Below, one piece after another: positions 34,926 through 47,700 of a stretch of DNA of 64,000 bases. The stretch comes from Drosophila persimilis (Eukaryota; Arthropoda; Insecta; Diptera; Drosophilidae). The stretch's first letter is position 1. Every line of letters begins with the position of its first letter. The stretch spans positions 23,684,001-23,748,000 of the forward strand of contig NW_020825288.1 of assembly GCF_003286085.1 (NCBI RefSeq). The letters run 5' to 3'. A model generated the notes under the pieces. The model made no database searches. It had not been told where the DNA came from and saw only the letters and a program-made list of their open reading frames with translations. The translations under genes were made by a program, and so were the position numbers.

Positions 34926-37212
34926 CTAAACGTCCTTCTTGGGGTGTGCTCCTTCAAGAAGTTTTTGGGTCACCTGCCGCAGGACCTGCAGCTGCTGCTC
35001 GTAATTGTGGACAGCGGCCAGCTCCTCGGCATGGTTGTGATGTGGGGGCAGGTGGGCGTGGGCGTGATCATGGTCGTGCTCGTGGTCATGTGAGTGACCT
35101 CCCGAGCCCGACCTGGTCTCAGTCTCTTGGTGATCATCTGTGCTGGCCGAGCAGCTGCTGTGGCTATGGCTGTGGCCGTGTCCTCCACTGGCGCCTGGAA
35201 AAAGGGAGGGCAGGGATTGCGGTTAGTTATCACGAACTGACCAATCTCAAAAGTGTGTCGACTCTAATCTGGGGCACCCAATTTCTAGCCTGATATAAAA
35301 CCGATTAGAAAACCGATATTCCATTCAGTTTCGGAAGTAGTAGCTCTATTGCGACGGGTACAAAGCAAATTGCAGGCCTATCCATAAACAATTACCCTTC
35401 AGAAGATGATTTATGGGCCCCTTCATCGGGCCCCCGCCCTTATCTAGAGTAATACTGTTTACGTATCCAACTTATAGGAAACTTGTTCCAGTTGGAGTGA
35501 ATCTCACAGACTGGTGCCATCAAATTGTACGTGTAAATATATCTATGGCTCATCTCATCCGATGGACGGAGGGCTGGGCTGTCGTTATTGCTGTGGTTTT
35601 GATCGCTCCTCGGGTACTTTTTTCATGGGCAACCCCCGTCGATTGGATAACAGAGATGACTTCATGGCTGGGCCGGGATTTTTTGATCCACCTGTTTGCA
35701 AGGTACACAGACAAACAGAGACGTGTGTACGATATGCAAAATAAACCGCAGCAAGGTCTCTTACAAGGTCAACCACGCAGCGGCGGATAAATCTTGGGGC
35801 AGAGCTGTGTAGAACCTGTTCCCTAATCGGCCGAATCGATTCCGGTTGAAGAATTGCGTTTGACATCTGATGGCGCGCCGACTAATTACCACTCGATCAC
35901 GGGATGGAATTAAATGGGAGGGAGAGATGGTTCGTTCTACTTCTATAGTGAAGTGGAGATACTCACTGATCTGCTGGAGGCCGAACATGACGAGGAAGCC
36001 CACAAATAGGGCCAGGTAGGCGCGCAGTCCGGACCGGTTCTTCGACAGGATCTCGAAGAACACCACATAGATGAGGGTGCCGCAGGCAAAACCCTGCAGA
36101 ATGGCCGACGCCAGATTGGGACCCGTCCCCTGGCCATTGCTGATCAAGATACCAATGCCAATGCCCAGGGGACTGACAACGGCGAATGTCAGCACGTACA
36201 GGATGGCGAGGGTGAAGCGAGTGCGGGCCACAATCAGCTCCACGCCCACACAGAAGGCCAGCACCAGTTTGTGGGCGGACACGGCTCCGAACATGAACCA
36301 CACGGAGCTGGCGGAGCTCTCCAGGCCAATGGCCATGCCCTCGAAGAGTTCGTGAAGGGACAAGGCGGAGACGATGAAGAGTCCGCGCAGGGAGGATGTC
36401 AGCATGTCCGCCGAGGAGGCATCGTCCATTACGACAGGCAGGTGGCTGTGTCCGTGCCCGTGGCCATGGCTGTGGCCATGGTGGTGCATGTGGCTGTCAT
36501 GGGGGAGGGCCTGCTGCTGTTTGGCCCCAAACTTCTGCTGCTCGAGATCGTTCTGCAGAAGATTCTGCACGGAGAGGGTTCCCATCTCGGATGTCGCATT
36601 GCTGCCTCCATTTGCTGGCGGAGCACTGGGCTCATTTGCCTTGAGCAGATGGCTGTTGCGGATGCTGTGTCCCCGCTCGAAGGCCGCTCCGGCAGGATCC
36701 TGCTGGTGCCTGTCCACATACGTGTGCATGGCCTCCTCGATGAAGTACATCAGGAAGAAGCCGCAGCACATGAGAAGCTCCGCCAGCGGGAAGGTGAGCT
36801 CCCCGATGACGCCGCACTCCTGAAGTTCCTCCACCACCTCCTGGACTTCTGGCAACAGGTGAAGGAAGGTGGTGGCCAGCAGGACTCCTCCGCCAAAGTA
36901 CAGGAGGCACTTGACCACTATCGCCGATCGGGCATTCGTCTGGTTCTCCGTCCAGCGGTAGCAGCGATTGAGCAGGAAGGGTATGGATCCGCAGATGGTG
37001 CTGGCAAAGCACAGCACCACCATCGCGGTCACCTTGGCTATGAGCACTCCACTCGTGTCATCGTCGTGCTCGTGATCGTGCTCCTCGTCGTGCTCGTGCT
37101 CGTGATCGTGATCAGCCTCCCCATCCTCGTCGTGACGCGCCGTCCAGTGGCTGTTGCTGCCATCAATTTGCAGGAAGCATTTCAGAAAATTATTCACTTG
37201 CGTTTGATTCAT
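34926..37212 (-). CDS. ZIP-family (SLC39) zinc transporter
   Basis: Two exons, 37212-35967 and 35194-34926, total 504 residues; donor ATCA|GTGAGT, acceptor TTTTTCCAG|GC. The extracellular N-terminus holds a His/Asp/Glu run (residues 34-50). Eight membrane segments follow: TM1 about 57-81, TM2 97-121, TM3 139-160, TM4 276-298, TM5 303-328, TM6 333-357, TM7 366-390 and TM8 396-415. Zinc-path signatures are LHELFEGMAIGL in TM4 (His287, Glu291) and SAHKLVLAF in TM5 (His314, Lys315). The TM3-TM4 loop has a His-Gly cluster at 239-257 (HMHHHGHSHGHG). Exon 2 adds an unusually long tail of about 89 residues, rich in His, Asp and Ser. It is expected to import zinc at the plasma membrane. The closest fly genes I remember are Zip88E and Zip89B; I cannot choose between them. 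Intron retention would give a different tail ending at 35789. Confidence 0.9.
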
Positions 37213-38918
37213 TTTCGCGGCTTCTTTTGTATTGCCTCGTTTTGTTTGGGATATTTCGTTTTGTTTGGCTTTTCCGCTCTCTGCAGCCCACTACGCTCTG
37301 CCCTCGTCTCTCTGCTCTTGTCCAGACTGGTCTCTTCTAGACGTTCAATTCTCTTGGCTAAAATGTGCCCAGCAGCATGTGGTGGCGGTTCTGTGCTCGG
37401 AATGTCAATGTTGGGTTGGGTTGTGGTTTACCATTTAGTTGTTTACACTTCGACTCTGATTTAAACTTCTTCAATTGCATGCCGCTTCAGCAGTACTGAC
37501 TTTTTCGTGTTCACTTTTCGTGTTAATGGGAAACTTTTCCTTCACAGCATTTGAATAAACTGCTTTAAAGGGGGTTTATTGGCTGGTTGGACTGCTTTTC
37601 TTCGAGTCGCACAGGTGTGGTGTGGTGTTTAACGCTGCAAGCAGTCTCGGCGACGACTGTTTTGTTGGATTGGATTGGGTTGAGGAGTCAAGTTTTGGTA
37701 GTTTATTTGAAGCTTTCTTGCGCGCCTCTCTCTCTCTATATCTCTCTCAGCAGACGTGAGCAGCAGGTTAAACAGTTAATACAACACTCTTAAAGCTCTC
37801 ACTGCTGGCGCTCTTTCTTCCGATCTCTACCCACTCCATCTCGAACGTTCACCCGTTGAATGTTGCTGTTGTTTCTCCGTAATAATAATAATTGTCTTGG
37901 GCTCAGCATAAAACACACATCCACACACACACACACACTGACTCATTGCCGATTGGCACAATGCACAAAGGCCAGATGGAGCTTAAGCTTGCGCCCGCGC
38001 CTGCGCCCGCGGCCCCATTGAGTAATTGCATCCGTTCACTTTGGCTAGCATTAAAAGGCGCCTGACCTTAGCCAAGATTTAGGATCACCTGAGCTGAACG
38101 CGACTTTTACTTAAAGCCAACCGGCAACAATTACAACTGCTACTCACAGCAGCTTTGCGCCGGAAATGAAAGCTTTGCGGTGGCTGTCCCGGCTATGGCG
38201 TGAGCTCGTGTAACTCTAACGGTAATTATGTTCAACTTGTAAATTTCTTGTAATTAATGTGTCAACTAGCAAGCAGTTGCGCGAAGTAACTGTAATCGTC
38301 ATTATTGTACACAGCTTATAATCAGGAATGTGATACCCCCCAAACTACTTTGATTATTTTCTACCTTTAATGCGCATAACTATTGGTTTTATTCGCTTGT
38401 AGAACCTTATCTGCATCGCAATTTGGTGAATAGTTGCAAAGGAATGGAAACACCCAATAGTTATATTGGGGCGTTAGCGATTGTCAAGAAGCGAGCATAT
38501 CGTAGTGCCTTTGATGTTTGATGCATTCGCTAGGATAAACCTATAACATAGGACACGACACAATATTTTTGTTGAGAAAATATCCATTGGAACCCATAAC
38601 CTAAATCATCACCTGTCTATATACATACATAGGTAACACAAAGCGGAGTATCTTTCCTAACATAGTACCTCACTGAAACAAAGTGGACAAGTACGCGGAT
38701 CGTATTGAAGCGTGGACGAGTCGTGAATTGTTTGTTAGAGATCGCCTGATCCATAAATTAGTATAATCAACGATCAACGTGATTGGTCTAATTCTTTTGT
38801 TTTCTAGTGCGAAATGCCAACTAATTAATCATAAGTTCAATCTTATACAAAACTGCTGTATTTCCATTAATTAGCTTGAGTATCTTTCCGAAAACAATCT
38901 GTAAAAACACACGTAGTT
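37213..38918. other. ZIP upstream region and spacer before the gish 3' end; no gene seen
   Basis: Contains the ZIP leader and promoter (not resolved), a (CA)n run near 37920-37940, and no supported coding region. Confidence 0.4.
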
Positions 38919-41770
38919 TTTCAATAATTTCTCATTTATTTTGTTCTCGTTTTTTCGCTTGTTTTTTGTTTCATTTTTTACTTTCTTTTTTGTTGGTTGT
39001 TTCTTTCCATGTTGTTTTCTTACATCGTTTATGCTATCATTTGTTGTTGTTGCTGTTGTTTTCATACTTATAAATTAATAATAAATCATTTTTTATACAA
39101 TATTTTCTGTTGTTCTTTCGCTTGTTTCGCCGAAACGTTGTTGTTGGGTCAATCATTTGGTTTGGAAAATATGATTTACATTGTGTTATTTCCGTTTGCA
39201 TTCTGTATTTTCTTTTCATTACTTTTGTTAGAATTAAATTTTTTTGTTTTTAATTTTGTTTTAAAACTGCTTTGCAGCAGTTAACAATGTTAACTGCTTT
39301 ACCTGCAATTATCAAAAGGCTTGCGTGCACTGTTTGCTAGCCAACCGTTAAACGCGTTTTGTGTTTGTTTTTTGTGTGTGTGTGTGTTTGTATTGTTCTC
39401 TTCGCTCCGCCAGCCTTCTTCGTTTTGGCCTGCACTGCTTGGTGTTGGCGTTTGTGTTGGTGTGTGTATGCATGTGTGGTCGCAAATATGTCAATTTCTT
39501 CTGTTCTTTTCTTGAATATATATGTAAATCAATGCATGCTTTATGTTTTGTTTCCTTTCTTTTATCAACATTTAAAGTACATTATGTATGTATAATCTGT
39601 TATACGTTACTTTAGTTATGTATATATGTATATATATATAAACTAGTGCGAATTTTCGACTTTTCTTGTTCTGCTTGACTGCTTTCCTTTTCATATTTTA
39701 CTTTATAGCATAATTTGTTTATATTTAATATTTCATATATAATACAAATGATTTTCATTTAACTATACAAGAAATTTGGATTAATTTCATATACTATATT
39801 TGTTATTCATGTAAAATTTGAAATTTGATTTTCTGTTAGCTTTCTTTTTTTGTTTGTTTTTGGGTTTCGTTTTTCATTGCTAGAAAGATTGCAAAAAACA
39901 CTTTAAGTTTGCTTTGTTCTTGTAAAGTTAACACTATTTTTATTTTATGGTGTATTGTATATTTGTAATAAGTATAAAAAATTTGTTTAAAATATATATA
40001 TATATATTTATTCCACACTCGTATGATTTATTGATTTAGCTGTACTTTTTCATGTTTTGTTTCATGGCGAAGTGTAGAGGAGAAACAAATTCGTTCAGAG
40101 TCGGAGATGTGTGCGGTTTGTGGGGGATCTTTTCTTTTCTTTTCAATTCATTTATTTTATTTTATTTTCTTTGGGAACTTGGGAGTAGTGCAGGCAACTT
40201 TCTCAGTTAGTTTAGTACTCGTATCACGTAATATCAAAATAAGTGGCTCAGTACAGTCTGTGTTTTTTGTTTTTACCTATCGAGGAGTGATTGATCCGGA
40301 ACTCGGAGCCCACTTATTATCCACTAAATGAAACATTGGCCTAAGAAATAATCCGCAAAAATAAATGCACAAAACGAATTCAGCTACCAAGAGGGATTCC
40401 GAGGGACAGGAATTACTCCTACATTTTGATTTATCCAATAGATACGCTACATGTGAAGATGAGTGTATATATTTCAAAATATCTGCTCGCGTGTGTAAAT
40501 ATATGTACATATGTATGTACATAGATTAGCATTAGAAAAGTGCATCCAAAAAACAGAGCTAAACCAGAGCTGCCTACGCTGATGGGGAGGATCGGATCAG
40601 ATCGGATCGGATTCGATCGATTCGGATGGGACCTGGGGCAAGGGGTTCTGGGTTCTAGGTTCTGGGGAGTACTTTAACTGCTGCGTGTGCCAGAGCGAGA
40701 GAGAGGGGCATACATTTATACTATATATTTGATATATACGTATTATGTATATAAGTTGCTTTCGGTTTCCTATATATCCGCGTACATATGCATTACTTTT
40801 GAATAGTTTTTCAAAAATGAAGTTTATTTTCGCTTTCTTTTCTTTCAATATAATTTACAATTTGTTGTTGGTTGCGTATAAATATGGTTTTATCATTTAC
40901 TTTTCTGTTCTTTTCTTCCTTCCTTCCTTCCTTACTTTCTCTTCTTTCTCATTTAATGATGCTGCACTAGTTTCTCCTTTTTCTTTTAAATATACATACA
41001 TGTATATATATATAAATATGTTAAGTGGTTTTCTTGTTGTTGTATGTGTATGTGTGTGTTCCTGCAGTTAGGAGCAATGGGGGCTTGTGGATAGGTTTAG
41101 AGGGTTTCCTTTCGGATTCCACCGACGCTTGCGGATGGGGGTAGGGTATAGGAGGGGAGGGTGTAGGCGGTAGGGGGGAGCTGCCTGGCTGCTTGTGTGA
41201 ATGATTCTTGGATTCTTGTTTCTATTTCGGTTTTACGTTTGAATTTTGTTTTCTTTTTTATTTGTAATAGCATTAATTAATAATAATATAATTAATAATT
41301 ATAATAATTTATATAATAAACGCAAAATTGGTAAATAATAAAAATAATAATAAAATACAATCATTACATTAATTAATCAAAACTTGTTTCATTTTGTTTG
41401 TTTGTTTGTTTGTTTTACTCTGTTTTAGTGTATGTTTTAAATGTTTACGGTTTGTTTTGTTGGGGTTTTTGTTTGTTTTTGTTTTGTTTTGATTTATGTT
41501 TTTGCATTCTCTGTTCTTGTTTTATGTTTTGTTTGTGGGGTGTTTGTTTTATATTAATATAAATTACAACGGAAGTGTCGGTGTGTTTGTAGTTGGTGTG
41601 GGCGTCAGCATCGACGCGGATGGAGGATAACGCAGCGTGTGCTGCGACGTTGCCTGCTGGATGTAATCCTGACTCGGATTATTCAATACGCTATCCCGTG
41701 AGTTTGAATGTGAAGTGGCGCGCAGCAGGGTGACTGCCTCGCGTTCCGGACTACATTGTACACCGTCTAG
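38919..41770 (-). other. gish: Inferred long 3' UTR of gish
   Basis: About 2.8 kb of U-poor, A-rich (minus sense) non-coding DNA follows the stop, with AATAAA signals at 38940-38935 and nearer to the stop (around 41265). A long AU-rich 3' UTR fits a neuronal or developmental fly gene, but the end is inferred from hexamers only. Confidence 0.4.
38935..38940 (-). terminator. Candidate distal poly(A) signal of gish
   Basis: AATAAA on the minus strand; it sets the inferred end of the long 3' UTR. Confidence 0.35.
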
Positions 41771-44700
41771 TCATTTTTGGCGCGTCGATTTCTTCTTCTT
41801 TCGTTTAAAGAAACAACAACATCTGGAATATAAGGAACCACTGGAGACAGTTAACCAAGGGACAGAAACGAGATTGGATATGGACACGGATACGGATACG
41901 GAGGATGCGGGTGGGAAGGGGAGGGGAGTGGATTGGATTGGAGTTGGTGGTGGATGCGGTTAGGGATTTGGGGAGAGAGAGAGAAAGAGAAAACGGAAAA
42001 ACGGAAGTTGCGCATTAAAAACGACAAAAGCAACAAAAATTTCACTAATTAAGTTGATCCATCAATCGATTTATCGTAGAAATCTATACTAAATGTATCG
42101 ATAGAACGTACAATATCGATCGCTATTCCGATCATTGAGTATGCGAACAAATAACGTGAGATATCCATAAATTCATCGATAGATTCATCAAATAATGAAT
42201 CACTATCTTGGATCAGATGAGATGCACATTTTAAGGAATTCTCATTGAATAACATTAGTTCACCAGTCTATCGCTCGATACATCTATTTAGAACAGTGTC
42301 TATCTATCGACACATCGATTAATTGATCACTTAAACGACACATACTTTGTTTCATCGACAACTTCGACTTCAGGCTGCTGTGTGATGGGCGTGTTTGAGT
42401 GTCCGGCCGTGGGATCGTCCGGATTTAGTTCGCCATTCGTCGAACTCACAACCTGGAAACAAGGACACAGAACAGAGAAAGATAATGCATAAAATATGTG
42501 TTATTAGTCATCGCATTTCATCAACTCTTGTACTAAACATATAGTTCATACACATAGTATATATGTATATATATATTTAAAAAGGATATATATACATATA
42601 TATATAGTAACTGGTGATAATACATTATTGGACGATTTACAGTCGTTATTTTGATTTATTGTTAGCACTAGTCAAAAATGAAATCATTAATCGAAAAACA
42701 TTTTAAACGAAAACCAGACTTAGAACGCGGTACAGTCACCACATGAAACAAAACTGTTATACAGCTCTACAAAACCAAACTGGACTACGTGTGGGAAATT
42801 TTGAGGGATTTATCCTTTGCAAACGAGCGATTAACTATCAATGGCTGTCATGAATTTCCCCTACTGGACCTACTACAGAGATTGCCTTTCAGCAGCGGAG
42901 CTCGTTTGCACACCACAAGTCCAGGCACACACACACAGATGCTACTACACATAGATGATGAATGACAGGACACACGTAGACGACAGGACAGACATCATTA
43001 ATATAGCAAATACCTCTCGCTTAGGAACAATAGGAAACTCGTTGGGCATATTTCGGAGGGTAAATTCGTTTGTATTTGAGTAATAGTAGTAGAAGAAGTA
43101 GAGTAGTAGTAGTAGTAGATAAAGTAGTAGTAGTAGTGGTGGTGGTAGGTGGTTCTTTGATTGTTGTTTTTATTTCTTGGGCGGTTCGTCGTCGCTTTTC
43201 TCATAATAAGCATCGAATGGGCTATCATCGTCGGAGCTAGAATCTTCGGGCAATCTCTGTAATAAGTTTTTGGTGGTTTGTTTCGAATTTGTTTCGATGC
43301 ATCAAAAATGGACTCTCCAATACTAAGGCTAGGGCATGCCAATGATAGATATATCGGTATCTGATTTATGACAAATGGAAATCCTCTGGCGCCGAATTCT
43401 TAAGTCTATGACTGTATTTGATTTGCGATTATGTGAGTGTGTTTTTCTGTGTGTGAAAGGTGCAGCCATGCAGCTTCTAAGTAGTGGTCTTTGAGTGGTG
43501 ACATGGTGGTGTGACATGCAGACAAGTACAGTTACGGCTAGACCAGTGTTGGTTAATGCGCACAGCATGCAGGTGCGAACACGTTTCATCTTCTTAAAAA
43601 TCTCTCATGCAGTTTTCGTTGTGGAATCCTCAATCAATTACTCTAGTCAAGGAAAACAAAAAAAAAATACTAGAGGAAGATCCGAGAAAAAGTGTCACCC
43701 AAGAAGAGAACGAACGAAACGTGGGTAGAAACCAAAACGAACCGAACAAAAGTGGAGTAAACTAGAGTGGAGAGGATTAGATTAGGAATAACACACGTTG
43801 GGAGGAGATTGAGAGAGAGAGAGAGAGATTGTTGTTCAGTACCTTGTTGAGCTAATGTAGAGTAAATCAAGTGAAAACATTAGAATTGAAAAGGCCAAAA
43901 ATATAACAGTCTGCGAGTAATTCAATGAATAGATAAGGATAGATATACTTATAGGATATACAATACGGGTATATGTATGTACAAAATTACAATCGTTCAA
44001 AGACTTCAATAACATAATGAGGCGATAATGCAAATATGTATGTATTATGTATTTATGTTCGTAGATGTTGGGACATGTTTTGTCCTTGCTACAGAGTTGT
44101 TGTACATCTTGGTACATTTTTATTTATATACAATTACAGACTGAAGACAGAGCGGAGAGCGGAGGAGAGCGAGCGAGCGACAAAACAGAAATCAACAGAA
44201 CAGAGTAAACGGAAAAGAAAGAAAGAAAAACGGTTGTACAACACTGGCCGGTTGTCGCAGCGAACTTACCTGCACTGAGCCATGCCGATCGGCCGGCGTT
44301 AGATTGCCCAGTGTTGCCCCCGGCTTTGGCACATCAGGCCACGCAGCAACACCTCCTTTGGCATTTGTCTGGTGGTCGATTCAATGCGATTCAATTCGAT
44401 TCGGTTCGATGGTTGATTGTGGAGGATTGGAGGTAAGTTGTGTGGTTTTGGTTTTTTGTTTTGGGTACAGTTTTCGGATCGGTTTTCGAGCGAGCGAGCG
44501 AGCAATTGTTGGAAACGGATTTATGCAAATTTATCAATAATTAATTTTCGATTGGTATACATTTTCTTTTTGGTTTTACTGTACAACAAAGAGACAGTTC
44601 TAATTTGTATAAAGTATTTTTTGTGGTGTGTATGTTTTGTGTGTGTGTGTATGAGTCTAAATAAAACTAAAGCAAGTCAAGAATGTGCTGGAACTAAAGT

Positions 44701-47700
44701 TATCACCGGACCAAAAACCGAAAACATAAACTTATTTCATATGGTAGACAAGTCAAGCCAACAAAAAATCAAAATTTCATCAAACAAAGAGGAAAGTAGA
44801 GCGGAATTAGTTGTGTGTGAGAGAGCAACGCTACTACAAGACCCGTTCACCAGCGATCAATCGATTCAAGCAGGTCTAATACACAGAAGTAAGGTTAGTT
44901 CAACTCTCAGTGTTGCCAGGTTGAAATACGACACGAGCATTTTCAAGCTGGCAGTCCCCTGAAAGGCAACAGAGCAATTCCTTGGCAAAAGAAATTAAAA
45001 CAAATTGCAGACGAAAGCCATTTCTGATCCTAGCATTACTCTCTACAATCTGTTATACACAGACGTATTCTAGTATGTTGATTGGTTAGATTCGCATTTC
45101 ACACTAACCAGTACAGAGATATTTTTCAAGTCTACAACGTCTAACCTGGAGTACGATATATTCTTCATTCTCATTCTCATTATCGTCATCAAAATCAAAA
45201 TATGAAACATCCTATAGATATAGGAATCTCATACATGTATATAGGTTTGTACAGAACGTAAATGGTAACATTTTGTGTGGAGAGAAAAGTAGGAGTAGTA
45301 GGAGTAAAACAAAAGCGTTTGAGAGAGTAGGGTGGAAAAAGAAGAATAGTTAAAGATCAAATGTTAGAATGGAATAGAAAAGAAGAAGAACCAAAGAGAG
45401 AAAAGTCAGCTAAAGCTATACTTAAACAAAGGTAACTGTTGTTTGTCTTACAACCATTGAGTATATAAACGAAATTAAGTTACATTTCCATCAGAGGGAC
45501 AGAGAGACATACAGATGTATAATTGTATACTGTAGAGTGGCACAAGGTTTGGTTTCTGTTCTGGAATATGGATTATATATGTATATAAGTATACTTTACC
45601 TTAGCCGTAACATTATGCCGATCTTTATTTGGTGAAATGATGACTTCATGGCCAGTTTGCAGAGATCCGACGGGCGTTGACTGTTATTTTTTGTCGTGTG
45701 TCAATGATTTTTTTTTGGGATGCAGTTGGGTTTTTTATTTGTATTATATATGTTTATATATATATAGATGATGCAGTTTCGAGTTTTTGGTTTTAACACA
45801 CACATAGAGAGTTACACGCACACGGACATGAAACGGTGTTGATAACCGAAAAAAAGAGAAAAAGAGTTCAAGAGAGAAGAGAAGTGCTGTTAAAAATGGC
45901 ATCAAGTTATTGCTTAAGTTAGTTTCATCATTTATGCTTAATTTTACGCTAGCTTAACCAACCAATATCAAAAGCAAACAATACAAGCATTTACCAACAC
46001 TGAGCGGGCGAGCGAGCGATTGAGCATCATACATGGCTATGCAACACTGATTTCGATATCTCTTTCTGTTTTTCTGATACCTTATCTGACTTGTTCTTGG
46101 CCAAATGCGACGGCGGCGCATTCTTAATGACTTTCATTTGATCCAGCTGCTCCTTGGTCTTAAAAACAATACAGAAATATCTAAATTGCTGTAGAAAAAC
46201 TATGGGTAAGATGGGTAGGAGGGTGTAAGAGGAACAACGACGATAAAACATTTTCGAATAGTTTTTATTTTATGGGATTGGTTTTTTAACTTTGTCCGTA
46301 ACTTGGGAGGAAGAGGGCGGCCTCGAATAGAAAATATATATTGCTTGGCCAAAGAAGATAATACATGAATGGAACTTTTGAACAAACTGATCGTCATCTG
46401 CTTCTCGTTCCGCAGCATCAAAAAGCGAACTGAGCAATGGTTATGGAGCCTTCAGATTGATTGGGCTCTACGTCGTAAGATCGATAATCAGTCGGCTTGC
46501 GTATTTTGGCGATCGTGATGATGGATTTATTTGATTTTTTTTGATTAGTTACATTGTCCGCTCTTGATCGATCTTTTCCATAATTCAAAAATGATGTTTC
46601 GAGTTAATTGGATGGTTCCTTGTTTGGGCTTGGATTTTTTATGGGCTATGGGTATACATCTATATATATATTTACTCTGATCTGATCTAAAGGTTTGCAT
46701 TCGCACTATGTCTCCTATAAATTAAATTATGATATCGATGCTTTAGAATTCGGCAGAGTTATCTTTTCGTGTGTCTATGTGTGGTGTCTGTGGTGTCCTT
46801 GGTTAGAATGCACTCAATGAAAACTTACGTATAGTGCATGGTTAGGATTTTGATTTTGTAATAATTGGGTTGAATGGTAACCACCTACCATTGTCTTCCC
46901 TGTCCAGTCGAACTCTCCCTCGTCGGTGTAGTTCTTACGGTCGAATAAGTCTTGAAACAGTCTTCGCAGAAAATCATAGTCGGGCGTTTCGAAGAAATCT
47001 AACCGCCGTACGTAACGCAAATATGTTGCAAACTCTTCCGGATGTCCGTCGCAGAGCACCTATAGGAAAAGAACTGCCATTAGAAATCATTACTTCAAAA
47101 TGTGAAGGGATTAAGAGACCTCAATGGGCGTTGCACGTTTCGTATCACCGATTTTTTGATATCTCTCCTTGAGTGTATCAGCCTTAAGGCCTTGCCACGG
47201 CAGTGAACCTCTTAAGAAATACATAAACATATGACCCAATGCCTCCAGATCGTCACGTCGCGACTGCTCACGCCCCATATGCGTATTGATTGACATATAG
47301 CGTGCGGTGCCCGTTAGGGACTTATGCTCCCGATATGGTATATGCCTATTTGTATCTAAATCAATGTATTCTTTGGCCAAACCGAAATCTAAATAAAAGA
47401 CGAAAGTCGATCGTTATAAGGGTTTCCAATTAATATTCGACTACTCACCAATTATGTGTATAATTTTTTCACGTTTTGTTGACGTTCTGCCAATGAGAAA
47501 GTTCTCTGGTTTCACATCCCTATATATTAAGTGCCGACTATGAACATATTCGATCCGGTGGAGCTGTAGTGTTTGGAGTTGGGTGATGGAAGGTGATCAC
47601 AGGAAAATAGAAAGAAAATCAATTAGCTAAAGTAGAATTTGTTGTCGATAATTCTATAGGAGCAATCCATAATATATCTTAAGACCATTATGGATTGCTC

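Noticed and set aside
35413-35790. 125-codon plus-strand open frame in the ZIP intron
   Set aside because: No recognisable domain and no splice or promoter context.
36271-37464. 397-codon plus-strand open frame
   Set aside because: Antisense shadow of the ZIP coding exon, which has clear transmembrane and zinc-site motifs on the minus strand.
44417-44962. 181-codon plus-strand open frame opposite a gish intron
   Set aside because: Repetitive GTGT and AT-rich parts, no homology that I recognise; gish is transcribed from the other strand.
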